DNA of 47,279 bases from Pseudomonadota bacterium (GCA_023386885.1 JAEWIX010000052.1:1-47279), one strand, 5' to 3'; counted from the first letter of the stretch, positions 25,870 through 34,492 are shown. Notes: a model not told the origin generated them from the letters alone. Numbers and translations are program-made.

Positions 25870-26151
25870 GGAAATTCCTTTGCTTTTCTTATGTGCTCTG
25901 GTCTTGCCGCGATCATCGCGTGCAACATGACGCGAGTAAAGCAAACAACTTTTGGCCTGCCAAGGCGCGGTCGTCCGGCTCCGTCGCGAGGCAGCCATGC
26001 GCAACCTGCGTTCAGGTCGGCACACGCCGATCACGATTGACCTTCGTTCCTGAGCCTGATGAGGTAACCATGAAACCGGCCGTCACCCTGCGGTGCGCGG
26101 CGTCGACTTCAACCTCACGCCAGATCCGCCAAATCAGGAAAGACGAAATCG

Positions 26152-26982
26152 ATGCCGACCCAGTCCGCTCCCGCCATCCAAACCCTCGACGACGAAGTGC
26201 TCTATGAGGTGCGCGACGGCATCGCGACCCTGACACTGAACCGGCCGGAACGGCTCAACACCATCTCGCGCGAGATGCTGATGCTGCTCGGCCAACTGCT
26301 GCTGAAGGCCGACGCCGATCCGGCGGTGCGCGTCGTCATCCTCACTGGCGCCGGGCGCGCCTTCTGCGCCGGCCTCGATATGACGGCCGCCACGAAAGGC
26401 AGCGGCATCGGTTCGCAGAACGACACAAACAATGCCGTCACCACGCTCGACCTCAAGACCGCGCCGCCGACTATCCTCTTCAACATGGAGAAGCCGACCA
26501 TCTGCGCGCTGAACGGCAGTGCCGCCGGCTACGGCATGGACATGGCGCTCGGCTGCGACATCCGCATCATGGCGGAGAGCGCGAAATTTGCCGCCGCCTT
26601 CGTCAAGCGCGGCGTGGTGCCGGAGTCCGGCGGCACCTGGTTTCTGCCGCGCATGATCGGCTGGGCCAAGGCCGCGGAGCTGATTTTCACCGGGCGCACG
26701 CTCTCCGCGAAGGAAAGCCTCGAGATGGGTCTCGCCAACGAGGTGGTGCCGACGACCGATCTGACATCGCGGGCCAACGCCGTCGCCGCCGAAATCGCCG
26801 GCAATGCCCCGCTCGCGGTGCAGGCCGCCAAGCGCATGATGCGCGCGGGTCTAGCCGAGAGTTTCGGCGATCACGTGCATCATGTCTTCCTGCAATTGCT
26901 GCCGCTGTTCCGCACTGCGGATTTTCGCGAAGGCATGGCGTCGTTTCTTGAAAAGCGCCCGCCGGATTTCAAGGGCCACTGA
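26152..26982 (+). CDS. Enoyl-CoA hydratase/isomerase family protein
   Basis: A 276-residue crotonase-fold enzyme. The oxyanion-hole segments are GAGRAFCAGLDM (about 66-77) and NGSAAGYGMDMALGCD. VPESGGTWFLPR keeps a Glu at the usual catalytic position of hydratases. Likely role: hydration of an enoyl-CoA in beta-oxidation-type catabolism. A solute-binding protein gene follows 158 bp downstream on the same strand. Substrate not determinable. Confidence 0.9.
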   Translation: MPTQSAPAIQTLDDEVLYEVRDGIATLTLNRPERLNTISREMLMLLGQLLLKADADPAVRVVILTGAGRAFCAGLDMTAATKGSGIGSQNDTNNAVTTLDLKTAPPTILFNMEKPTICALNGSAAGYGMDMALGCDIRIMAESAKFAAAFVKRGVVPESGGTWFLPRMIGWAKAAELIFTGRTLSAKESLEMGLANEVVPTTDLTSRANAVAAEIAGNAPLAVQAAKRMMRAGLAESFGDHVHHVFLQLLPLFRTADFREGMASFLEKRPPDFKGH

Positions 26983-27140
26983 CGCCGCACGCGAATTTCA
27001 CAACACGCAATTCGCGCCTGCAACATATGCGAAGCTGGCGCGGCTCTCCCGATCATGCATACTGCGCGCGCCGATGCCCTCAGATCCGCATCAAGACGGA
27101 TCAGGCCGCGGCCACACAAGAAACATTCAGGGAGAACACC

Positions 27141-28364
27141 ATGCGACGACACGTGTCTCACGTAACGACGGCAGCGCTTGCCGCCGTGTTGATGACAGCC
27201 TTGGCCGGCAGCGCCAACGCCCAGAAAAAATACGATACCGGCGCCAGCGATACCGAGATCAAGATCGGCAACATCATGCCGTATAGCGGTCCGGCCTCGT
27301 CCTACGCGACGATCGGCAAGACCGAAGCGGCTTACTTCAACATGCTGAACGAGAAAGGCGGCATCAACGGTCGCAAGATCAAGTTCATCTCCTATGACGA
27401 CGCCTACAGCCCGCCGAAGACGGTGGAACAGGCGCGCAAACTGGTCGAAAGCGACGAGGTGCTGTTCCTCGCCAATCCGCTCGGCACGCCGGGCAACACC
27501 GCGATTCAGAAATACATGAACAGCAAGAAGATTCCGCAGTTGTTCGTGTCGACCGGCGCGGCGAAGTGGAACGATCCGAAGCACCATCCGTGGACCATGG
27601 GCTGGCAGCCGAGCTACCAGGTCGAAGCGCGCATCTACGCCGCCTATATCCTGAAGAACTATCCCGGCAAGACCATCGGCCTGCTCTACCAGAATGACGA
27701 CTTCGGCAAGGACTACGTCATCGGCCTGAAGGAGGGTCTCGGCGACAAGGTCAGCATGATCAAGGTCGAGGCGCCTTACGAGGTGTCGCAGCCGACGGTC
27801 GACTCGCAGGTGGTGCAGATCAGGACCGCCAATCCGGACATTTTCGTCAACATCACCACGCCGAAGTTCGCCGCGCAGGCGATCAAGAAGGTCGCGGAGT
27901 TGGGGTGGAAGCCGGTGCACTTCCTCACCAACGTGTCGATCTCGGTCGGCAGCGTGATGAAGCCCGCCGGCTACGAGAACGGCCAGGGCATCCTCAGCGC
28001 CGCCTACATGAAGGACCCGAAGGACAAGAAGTGGGACAACGATCCCGCCATGAACGAATGGCGCGCCTTCATGAAGAAGTACTATCCCGAAGGCAACCTT
28101 GACGACGGTGCGACCGTGTTCGGCTACGGCGTCGCCAAGGGCTTCGAGGAAGTGCTGCGCAAATGCGGCGACAACCTCACCCGCGAGAACATCATGAAGC
28201 AGGCTGCAAATCTCAATTTCGAGATCGGCATCTACCTGCCGGGTGTCAAGATCAAGACCAGCCCGACCGACTTCGGACCGATCGAGCAGTTGCAGATGAT
28301 CAAGTTCGAGGGCGAGAGCTGGGAGTTGTTCGGCCCGCTGATGAGCGGCGAAAAGAATTCGTAA
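27141..28364 (+). CDS. ABC transporter substrate-binding protein (branched-chain amino acid / aromatic acid type)
   Basis: A 407-residue periplasmic binding protein of the HAAT (LivJ-like) family. Signal peptide 1 to about 28 (VLMTALAGSANA). The mature part opens with EIKIGNIMPYSGPASSYATI, the family pattern, and has NEKGGINGRKIKFISYDDAY. Proteins of this subgroup often bind aromatic or other organic acids rather than amino acids. The start is ATG 27141, preceded by GGGAG. No permease or ATPase genes are next to it, so it is an orphan here. A GC-rich hairpin (28380-28412) with a TTCG loop follows, without a T tract. Confidence 0.92.
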   Translation: MRRHVSHVTTAALAAVLMTALAGSANAQKKYDTGASDTEIKIGNIMPYSGPASSYATIGKTEAAYFNMLNEKGGINGRKIKFISYDDAYSPPKTVEQARKLVESDEVLFLANPLGTPGNTAIQKYMNSKKIPQLFVSTGAAKWNDPKHHPWTMGWQPSYQVEARIYAAYILKNYPGKTIGLLYQNDDFGKDYVIGLKEGLGDKVSMIKVEAPYEVSQPTVDSQVVQIRTANPDIFVNITTPKFAAQAIKKVAELGWKPVHFLTNVSISVGSVMKPAGYENGQGILSAAYMKDPKDKKWDNDPAMNEWRAFMKKYYPEGNLDDGATVFGYGVAKGFEEVLRKCGDNLTRENIMKQAANLNFEIGIYLPGVKIKTSPTDFGPIEQLQMIKFEGESWELFGPLMSGEKNS

Positions 28365-28427
28365 AGTTTCCTCGTCGTGCCTCGATCGGCATTCGTGCCG
28401 CAGAGGCTACGCATAACCTAACAACGA

Positions 28428-28457
28428 CGTCATGGCCGGGCTTGTCCCGGCCATGAC
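28428..28457. repeat. Dispersed palindrome, family A, short form (copy 3)
   Basis: CGTCATGGCCGGGCTTGTCC followed by CGGCCATGAC: a single perfect inverted-repeat arm between the binding-protein gene and the converging small gene at 28478. Confidence 0.85.
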
Positions 28458-28477
28458 CAATTACTACGTTTGTTCTT

Positions 28478-28840
28478 CTACTTCTTCGCGCCCTCACCGC
28501 TCTCCTTTGTCGCGTCCTTGCCATCCTTGGCCGGTGTGGCGGGCTCAGGCTTTTTCTGCGCGGCCTGCAATTCATCGACCCGCTTCTGCAACGCGACGAC
28601 CGCGGCTTTCAGCGCCTCGATCTGCCGTGTCGCCGCGTCCAGCTTGCGCTGATGGTCGAGGTCCATCTTCGTCATTGTGGCTTTAAGGAAATTGACGTTG
28701 CTTTGCAGGCAGCCGGTGCGGCGCGCCATGTCCTTTTCGGCGGTGCAGATTTCGATGCCCGGCACGTCCTGCGCTCGCGCATCGGCGGCCGTTCCTGCCC
28801 CCAAAACCATCAGCAGCATCGCCATTGTCGCATGTCGCAT
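28478..28840 (-). CDS. Small secreted coiled-coil hypothetical protein
   Basis: A 120-residue protein. Signal peptide MRHATMAMLLMVLGAGTAAD with cleavage after ADARA. It contains ICTAEKDMARRTGCLQSNVN with two Cys, then a heptad-like coiled coil (about 45-90) rich in Leu/Lys/Glu, and a Lys/Glu/Pro-rich tail. AAGGGA lies upstream of ATG 28840, which starts a proper signal peptide. The two Cys may form a disulfide. Family and function unknown. Confidence 0.75.
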   Translation of the reverse strand: MRHATMAMLLMVLGAGTAADARAQDVPGIEICTAEKDMARRTGCLQSNVNFLKATMTKMDLDHQRKLDAATRQIEALKAAVVALQKRVDELQAAQKKPEPATPAKDGKDATKESGEGAKK

Positions 28841-28971
28841 CAAAGGTCCCTTCCATGCTTTGCCGGATAGCGAAGCCGACACGGCCCGCCGGTGTCAACG
28901 CGCGACCGCACGTCGCGGCAGAATGATGGATCGAATTGCCGCATGCTGCGATCCGTGAGACCAATACAGCG

Positions 28972-29247
28972 ATGGAATCATTCGTCTATGTGATCGGTTG
29001 CGCGGACGGGCGCCGTTATCTCACTTACGTGGGCTGGACGCTCGACGTCGAACGCCGGCTGGCGCAGCACAATGCCGGAACCGGCGCGCGCTCGACGCGC
29101 GGGCGGCAATGGGTGTTGCTGCATGTCGAGCGCTTCGCCACCCGCGAGGAAGCGATGAGCCGCGAATGGTATCTCAAGCGGGACCGCCGGTTCCGCAAAT
29201 CGCTGACGATGCCTGCGGACGAACGCGCTGATGCCATGCGCGGATAG
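28972..29247 (+). CDS. GIY-YIG nuclease family protein (UPF0213-like)
   Basis: A 91-residue single-domain GIY-YIG protein. The motif pair is FVYVIGCADG (YVI in place of GIY) and LTYVGWTLDVERRLAQHN (YVG), followed by TREEAMSREWYLKR with the conserved Glu. Stand-alone proteins of this size are common in bacteria; a role in DNA repair or recombination is presumed but not shown. ATG 28972 is chosen because the domain begins right there. Confidence 0.88.
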   Translation: MESFVYVIGCADGRRYLTYVGWTLDVERRLAQHNAGTGARSTRGRQWVLLHVERFATREEAMSREWYLKRDRRFRKSLTMPADERADAMRG

Positions 29248-29370
29248 CGCAGCACGCATCACATCATGGCCGCATTCCGCAGCTGAAATTTGTCGACTCA
29301 ACACTTTTGTTGGGCGTCCCGTATCCGCAAAAGGTCGGGCGCTGATTTTGTTTTGCCGGAGCCATATTTC

Positions 29371-29577
29371 ATGACCACACGCGAACGACGGCTGGCAGAA
29401 TTCAACGGCCAGGGGCACCCGTCACCCAACCAAACCGTTCAGGTGTTGTGCGAGGATCATAGCGGCACCTATCTGTTGCCGTTTCCCTGCTGCTTCACCG
29501 ATGGCGAATGGCGGAATTCCGCCACCGGCGGCACGCTTCAGGCCACCGTCGTCGGTTGGCGGCTGCCGCGGATCTGA
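29371..29577 (+). CDS. Small hypothetical protein
   Basis: A 68-residue frame beginning MTTRERRLAEFNGQGHPSPN and ending VVGWRLPRI. It has the pattern VQVLCEDHSGTYLLPFPCCF and a Gly/Thr-rich end; the Cys/His residues could bind a metal. Codon use is like that of the neighbours. No domain is recognised. It is followed by the structured intergenic region at 29620-29940. Confidence 0.6.
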   Translation: MTTRERRLAEFNGQGHPSPNQTVQVLCEDHSGTYLLPFPCCFTDGEWRNSATGGTLQATVVGWRLPRI

Positions 29578-29756
29578 ACTCGTCCTCCCTGTGTCCCAAA
29601 ACGCGACGCCGCGCGGCCGGGCGTTAACCTGTGGAACAGGCTCGGAACGAAGCAGGCCCGAATCGGCAGCAGCAGGTTTCCTATCTGCGTCAGGCGGCCG
29701 AGATCGGCCGCTCCGGTCCGTGAGAGACGCGAGCCCGCCTACCCACTAATAATTTT

Positions 29757-29940
29757 CTCATCCCCCCCAAATGGGGGACGCGGACTGCCTACTCGCGCGA
29801 TAGTTGAATGGCTGGGATGCGGCTGCGTCATGCTGACGCATCCCAATTACCCGCGAAAGCGGGCCCTCCAATTGCTCTTAACACTTGATTTTACAGCTAT
29901 ACTTGCCTTCAAGGCTGGCCATTGTGCCAGCCTTTTTATT
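29757..29940 (+). ncRNA. Candidate structured small RNA ending in a rho-independent terminator
   Basis: The 373 bp between the converging genes ending at 29577 and 29951 have no coding frame but hold a run of hairpins: CCCCC-AAAT-GGGGG (29764-29777); a 9-bp stem TGGGATGCG / CGCATCCCA (29813-29845) that competes with an inner TGCGTC / GACGCA stem; CCCGC-GAAA-GCGGG with a GNRA loop (29850-29863); and the terminator at 29911-29940. Two more palindromes lie upstream (29628-29640, 29694-29711). This pattern suits a trans-acting sRNA, but a long 3' UTR of the small gene at 29371 would also fit. The 5' end is a guess and no strong promoter is visible. Confidence 0.35.
29911..29940 (+). terminator. 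Rho-independent terminator of the candidate sRNA
   Basis: AAGGCTGGC (29911-29919) pairs with GCCAGCCTT (29926-29934) around CATTGT, followed by TTTATTT. The T tract is on the plus strand, so it ends plus-strand transcription. Confidence 0.85.
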
Positions 29941-29950
29941 TCGGCCGCCG

Positions 29951-31138
29951 TCAGGTGGCGGGTTCGAGTGCCGGCAACGGCGCCGGCGTTTCCCGCGGCA
30001 GGATCAGCGCGGCCACCACCACCAACAGGCACAGCCCGGCGAAGGCATACAGCATCAGGCTGAAGCCGCCCTGCGCGTAGAGCCACGCCACCAGCCCGAC
30101 CGATGCACCGGCCGCGGTGAAGCCGACGAAATAGCGCACGGCGAAAGCGCGCGAGCGCCACTCCTCGGCGGTGTACTTGCCGACCATGGCGTCGTTGATG
30201 GTGATCTGACCGAACAGGCCGATGACGATACCGATCGCGGCGGCGATCAGTGCCCAGTTGCTCGCCGTGGCCGCGAGATACAACAGCGGCGGCAACACCA
30301 CCGACATCGGCAGAAACACGGCTTTCAGCGAATAGCGGTCGATCAGCCTGCCGATAGTGTACTGCGTTGCCGCGCCGAACACATAGACGCCCGCAGCGAT
30401 CACGCCGAGCAGCGCCACGTTGTGCGTCAGATCCGCCAACCGTTCGGCGAACAGCTTCGGCAGCGACACCGTGATGGCGTTGAACGTGGTCGAGATCGCG
30501 ATCACCACCACCAGCAACGCCAGCAGCACGCGCCACATGTCGTTCCTCGCGATGCGCACCTGCGCCGCCGCCTGCTTGCTGCCCCTACGGTCCTCGTGCA
30601 CCACCGAGGCCATGAACGCGACGCCGATGGCGACGGTGACGAGGCCCGGCACGATGAAGGCCCAACGCCAACCGAAATACTGGCCGATGACGCCGGTGAC
30701 CAGCGCCGACGACGCCACGCCGAAATTGCCCCACAAGCCGTTGATGCCCATCTGGCTGCCGAGCTTGTCCGCATAGGACACCAGCATCGCGGTGCCGACG
30801 GGATGATAGATCGAGGCGAAGATGCCGATCCCCAGCAGCGCGGCGCCCAGTTGCAGCGGCGTCTGCACCAGCCCGACCGAAATCATCGCCGCGCCGATGC
30901 CGAAGAAGTAGATCACCATCATGTGGCGACGGCTCCAGCGGTCGCCGAGCCAGCCGGTGACCAGCGATCCGGCACCGAACGCCACGAAGGCCGGCGTCGC
31001 ATAGGGCAGCAGTTCCGAATAGGCGAGGCCCATCGCCGGCCCCATGATGATCACCGCCGCGGCGAAGATCAGCATGGCGTAGTGATCGATGAAATGCGCG
31101 GCGTTGACGTAGCGGATGACCCGAGATGCGTCGTTCAT
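29951..31138 (-). CDS. Major facilitator superfamily transporter
   Basis: A 395-residue inner-membrane transporter with about 12 transmembrane helices. The N terminus, MNDASRVIRYVNAAHFIDHY, resembles fosmidomycin-resistance-type (FSR-like) MFS members. The loop 2-3 signature GWLGDRWSRRHMM matches the MFS motif GxLaDrxGrr, and GRLIDRYS repeats it in the second half. It could export a toxic metabolite or import an organic acid. It is divergent from the AraC regulator at 31206 with only 67 bp between starts, a typical regulator-target pair. An upstream in-frame start would put the frame into the shared promoter; ATG 31138 with AGGAT upstream is preferred. Confidence 0.9.
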   Translation of the reverse strand: MNDASRVIRYVNAAHFIDHYAMLIFAAAVIIMGPAMGLAYSELLPYATPAFVAFGAGSLVTGWLGDRWSRRHMMVIYFFGIGAAMISVGLVQTPLQLGAALLGIGIFASIYHPVGTAMLVSYADKLGSQMGINGLWGNFGVASSALVTGVIGQYFGWRWAFIVPGLVTVAIGVAFMASVVHEDRRGSKQAAAQVRIARNDMWRVLLALLVVVIAISTTFNAITVSLPKLFAERLADLTHNVALLGVIAAGVYVFGAATQYTIGRLIDRYSLKAVFLPMSVVLPPLLYLAATASNWALIAAAIGIVIGLFGQITINDAMVGKYTAEEWRSRAFAVRYFVGFTAAGASVGLVAWLYAQGGFSLMLYAFAGLCLLVVVAALILPRETPAPLPALEPAT

Positions 31139-31178
31139 GTGGCAAATCCTGCGGACGAATATACTCTGGTACACTATA

Positions 31179-31191
31179 GGACATGCAGTCC
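31179..31191. promoter_or_regulatory. Small palindrome in the MFS/AraC divergent promoter
   Basis: GGACATGCAGTCC (GGAC-N5-GTCC) in the 67-bp intergenic region. It may be the site of the AraC-type regulator; TATACT and TACACT near 31160-31175 are possible -10 elements. Confidence 0.25.
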
Positions 31192-31205
31192 ACGGGATTC
31201 CGCCA

Positions 31206-31997
31206 ATGACTGTCGCGCAAAAGCCAGAAATGCCGATCGGATTGAAAGGGAATTTCGGCGACGGCGTGCATCTCCTGGGCTGCCGATACCCGCGCGGAAC
31301 GCATCACGACACCCACATCCATCGTCAGGCGCAACTGGTATTCGCGGCCAGCGGCACCATGCAGGTGACGACGCCGAAGGGCCGCTGGCTGGTGCCGCCC
31401 GGCCGCGCGGTGTGGGTGCCGGCACGGCTCGAACATGCCATCGGTGTGCTGGCCGATATCGAAATGCGGACGCTTTATTTCGAATCGGACTGGCTGACGC
31501 GAATAAACCCCGGCCTCGATTCCGAATTCGTCATTCGCGTCTCGCCGCTGCTGCGCGAAGCCATTCTGGCGCTGTTCGAGCGCGAGCGCGCCACCACCCG
31601 CGAAGACCTGTTGCTGCGGCTCATCATGTTGGAGTTGCATCAGGCCGAGGACCCGACCACCTTCATCCCGCTGCCGCGCGAACCGCGTTGCCGCGCCGCC
31701 GCCGACCTCGTGCTGGCCGCGCCGATGGTGAACCACGATATCGCCGACATTGCCCGGCAGGTCGGCACGTCGGCGCGGACGCTGTCGCGGCTGTTCTCCA
31801 GCGAAACTCATCTCAGCTTCAAGGCGTGGAGCCAGCGCGCCCGCATCGCGTCCGCGATCGAGCGCTGGGCGCTCGACCCGCATCGCTCGATCAAGCAGAC
31901 CGCGGCGGAAATGGGCTACAACAGCTTCCCCGCCTTCTGCCACGCGTTCCGCCAGGTCACCGGCAAGACGCCGAAGGAGTTTGTTGGAGAACGGTGA
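31206..31997 (+). CDS. AraC family transcriptional regulator with N-terminal cupin
   Basis: A 263-residue regulator. The cupin-like sensor domain (about 15-135) has HHDTHIHRQAQLVFAASG and PPGRAVWVPARLEHAI. The C-terminal double helix-turn-helix (about 165-260) has DIADIARQVGTSARTLSRLF and AAEMGYNSFPAFCHAFRQVT, the AraC signature. It is divergent from an MFS transporter gene and probably controls it, as NimR does for the exporter gene nimT in E. coli. ATG 31206 is the start nearest to the domain. Confidence 0.92.
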   Translation: MTVAQKPEMPIGLKGNFGDGVHLLGCRYPRGTHHDTHIHRQAQLVFAASGTMQVTTPKGRWLVPPGRAVWVPARLEHAIGVLADIEMRTLYFESDWLTRINPGLDSEFVIRVSPLLREAILALFERERATTREDLLLRLIMLELHQAEDPTTFIPLPREPRCRAAADLVLAAPMVNHDIADIARQVGTSARTLSRLFSSETHLSFKAWSQRARIASAIERWALDPHRSIKQTAAEMGYNSFPAFCHAFRQVTGKTPKEFVGER

Positions 31998-32028
31998 GGT
32001 AGGTTGCCAGCGTTCTCGCACACGCGTC

Positions 32029-32118
32029 GTCATGGCCGGATTTATTCCGGCCATCCACGTCTTGCTTGCCGAGGTGCTTTAAGACGTGGATGCCCGGGAC
32101 GAGCCCGGGCATGACGAT
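32029..32118. repeat. Dispersed palindrome, family A, long form (copy 4)
   Basis: Two arms, CGTCATGGCCGGATTTATTC... and ...GAGCCCGGGCATGACG, joined by CCACGTCTT / AAGACGTGG around a variable centre. Confidence 0.85.
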
Positions 32119-32145
32119 CTCAATGGCAGAGCGACAGGACGACAA

Positions 32146-32601
32146 TCACTTCGGCACCACCGCCGTCGCCTCGATCTCGACCCGCGCGGCCTTCTCGACC
32201 AGCCGCACCACCTGCACCAGCGCCATCGCCGGATAATGCGCGCCGATCGTCTCGCGATAGATTGCGCCGAGGCCCTTGAGGTTGTCGAGATACTCGTCGA
32301 TATCGACGACGTACCACGTCAGCCGCATCAGGTGCTCCGGCTTCGCACCGCCCTCCGCGAGGATGGCAACGATGTTCTCCAGCACCTGCCGCACCTGCCC
32401 CAGAAAGCCGTCCGCCAGCCGGTTCGACGCGTCCCAGCCGATCACGCCGCCGGTGACGATCAGCCGCCCCTCCGCCGCCATGCCGTTCGAATACCCTTTC
32501 GGCATCGGCCAGCCGCTCGGCTGCAACACCTCCACAGTGCTTGCAGCTTCGGTCTTCGCGCCCGGCAGCACCGACAGCGCCGGCCCCTTGGTCGTGGTCA
32601 C
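32146..32601 (-). CDS. RidA family protein (enamine/imine deaminase type)
   Basis: A 151-residue RidA/YjgF-fold protein. The early segment QPSGWPMPKGYSNGMAAEGR and the C-terminal ARVEIEATAV, carrying the conserved Arg that holds the substrate carboxylate, fit the family. RidA proteins form trimers and hydrolyse enamines or imines to the keto compound plus ammonia. GTG 32601 has AGGAG upstream and lies 13 bp behind the CoA-ligase gene, so the two are an operon. A 2-aminobenzoyl-CoA hydroxylation/reduction product would be a cyclic enamine, which gives this RidA an obvious possible job; that link is inference. Confidence 0.9.
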   Translation of the reverse strand: MTTTKGPALSVLPGAKTEAASTVEVLQPSGWPMPKGYSNGMAAEGRLIVTGGVIGWDASNRLADGFLGQVRQVLENIVAILAEGGAKPEHLMRLTWYVVDIDEYLDNLKGLGAIYRETIGAHYPAMALVQVVRLVEKAARVEIEATAVVPK

Positions 32602-32614
32602 AACGATACTCCTG

Positions 32615-34306
32615 TCATCCGGCAGCCGACGGCGGCGCGGCGTCGCTCGCCATCGCCATCTGCCGCAGCGTAAAACGCTTCAGCTTGCCGGTCTGGGTCT
32701 TCGGCAACTGATCGAGAAACACGATCGCGCGCGGATACTTGTACGGCGCGATCTCACGCTTGACGTGATCCTGCAACGCGCTCACCAGCGCCGCGTCGGC
32801 GGTCACACCCGGCCGCAGCACCACGTAAGCCTTGACGATCATCCCGCGCGCCTCGTCCGGCGCGCCGACCACGCCGCATTCGGCCACCGCGTCGTGCGTC
32901 AGCAGCGCCGCCTCGACGTCGGGACCGGCGATGTTGTAGCCGGCGGAAATGATCATGTCGTCGGAGCGCGCCTGATACCAGAAGTACCCGTCGGCATCCA
33001 TGATGTAGGTGTCGCCGGTCAGGTTCCAGCCGTTCTGCACGAACTTCCTCTGCCGCTCGTCGGCGAGATAGCGGCAGCCGGTGGGGCCGCGCACCGCGAG
33101 CCGTCCCATCTCGCCCGCCGGCAGGTCGCGACCATCGTCGTCGACAATCTTCGCCTCATAGCCCGGCACCGGCTTTCCGGTCGCGCCGGGGCGAATGTCC
33201 TCCTCGCGCGCACTGATGAAGATGTGCAGCATCTCGGCGGCGCCGATGCCGTCGATGATCCTGATGCCGGTCGTCTTCAACCATGCTTCATACGTGCTCT
33301 TCGGCAGGGTCTCGCCGGCGGAGACGCATTTGCGCAAGGACGACATGTCGTGCTTCGCATAGTTCGCCAGCATCGCGCGATAGGCGGTCGGCGCGGTGAA
33401 ACACACCGACGCCTTGTAGCGTTCGATGGCGTCGAGCAGATCGTCGGGCGCAACCTTTTCCAGCACCACGAACGACGCACCGATGTGCATCGGAAACAGC
33501 ACGCCGCCGAAGCCGAACGTAAACGCCAGCGGCGCGGAACTGATGAAGCGATCTTCCGGCGTCGCGCGCAGGATATTGCCGGCGAAACTGTCGCACACCG
33601 CCAGCATGTCGCGATGGAAATGCATGGTGCCCTTCGGATCGCCGGTGGTACCGGACGTAAACGCGATCAGGCAGACGTCATCCGCCGCGGTATCGATCGC
33701 CGCGAACTCCGGGCTCGCCTTCACGATCAGCGCATCGAGCGAGTCGGCGCCGTCCGCACCCCAATAGAGAACGTGCTTCAATTCATCGCTCTGCGCCCGC
33801 GCCTTCTCCATCTCGTCGCGCAGCTTGCCGTCGCACAGCGCGATGGAAATTTTCGCTTTGCGGATCGGATAGACCAGTTCCTTGGCGCGCAACAACGGCA
33901 TCGTCGCCACCACCACGCCGCCGGCTTTCAGCACCGCGAGATAGGTCGCAACCATCATCGGATTGTTGGCGGAGCGCAGCAGCACGCGGCCGCCGGTGAC
34001 GAGACCGAGATCGTTCACCAGCACGTTGGCGATGCGGTTCACCAGCGCCTGCAGTTCGCGATAGCTGTAGCTGACGGTGGGGCTGACGATACATGGCGCA
34101 TCGCCGCGTCCCTGCGCCACCCAGCGGTCGAGGAAATGCGCCACGCAATTGATACGCGCTGGATACTGCAGCTCCGGCCGGGTGAAGATCATCTCCGGCC
34201 ACTGATCGCGCGGCGGCAAGTTGTCGCGTGCGAAGGTGTCGACATGCGCGGTGGCGGTATCGGATGCGACAGATTCGGCGGACAAGGATTTGGCGGTTGC
34301 AACCAT
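32615..34306 (-). CDS. 2-aminobenzoate-CoA ligase-like / benzoate-CoA ligase family enzyme
   Basis: A 563-residue (570 if started at ATG 34327) adenylate-forming enzyme that activates an aromatic carboxylate with ATP and CoA. Motifs: LIAFTSGTTGDPKGTMHFHR (P-loop), IDGIGAAEMLHIFIS (A5 region), WNLTGDTY, and the C-terminal catalytic Lys in KTQTGKLKRF. The RPELQYPARINCVAHFLDRW N terminus and overall pattern fit the benzoate/2-aminobenzoate-CoA ligase group. AAAGG at the right distance favours ATG 34306. It is cotranscribed with ridA, and the palindrome at 34364 lies just upstream. Benzoate or a substituted benzoate are alternatives. Confidence 0.85.
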   Translation of the reverse strand: MVATAKSLSAESVASDTATAHVDTFARDNLPPRDQWPEMIFTRPELQYPARINCVAHFLDRWVAQGRGDAPCIVSPTVSYSYRELQALVNRIANVLVNDLGLVTGGRVLLRSANNPMMVATYLAVLKAGGVVVATMPLLRAKELVYPIRKAKISIALCDGKLRDEMEKARAQSDELKHVLYWGADGADSLDALIVKASPEFAAIDTAADDVCLIAFTSGTTGDPKGTMHFHRDMLAVCDSFAGNILRATPEDRFISSAPLAFTFGFGGVLFPMHIGASFVVLEKVAPDDLLDAIERYKASVCFTAPTAYRAMLANYAKHDMSSLRKCVSAGETLPKSTYEAWLKTTGIRIIDGIGAAEMLHIFISAREEDIRPGATGKPVPGYEAKIVDDDGRDLPAGEMGRLAVRGPTGCRYLADERQRKFVQNGWNLTGDTYIMDADGYFWYQARSDDMIISAGYNIAGPDVEAALLTHDAVAECGVVGAPDEARGMIVKAYVVLRPGVTADAALVSALQDHVKREIAPYKYPRAIVFLDQLPKTQTGKLKRFTLRQMAMASDAAPPSAAG

Positions 34307-34363
34307 CGACAACGACCTTTCGTCCATCGTGCGGGACGCGCGCAGGGTGCCTCACCCGATTCA

Positions 34364-34377
34364 TTTTATATCTAAAG
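34364..34377 (-). promoter_or_regulatory. Putative MarR-type operator, site 1 (CoA ligase / ridA)
   Basis: TTTTATATCTAAAG fits TTTYA-N4-TRAAR. The right arm differs from a perfect inverted repeat only at its last base. It lies 58 bp upstream of ATG 34306 and shares its form with sites at 36996, 38663 and 46177. Confidence 0.55.
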
Positions 34378-34492
34378 CATCTTCGCGCAACGCCGGGGGC
34401 CACGCAACAACAATTTTAGGGTTGAAACATTTCGCTGCGGTGCGGAAATGCAGCCGAATGCCGATTTCGCTGCGGGCAATGAATCAATGCTT

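Noticed and set aside
29636..29665. CAGGCTCGGAACGAAGCAGG resembles the GGAA-tetraloop core of the 4.5S SRP RNA
   Set aside because: The closing C-G pair of the tetraloop is lost (C opposite C), the highly conserved GGTCAGGTCCGGAAGG core is missing and no long paired rod is present.
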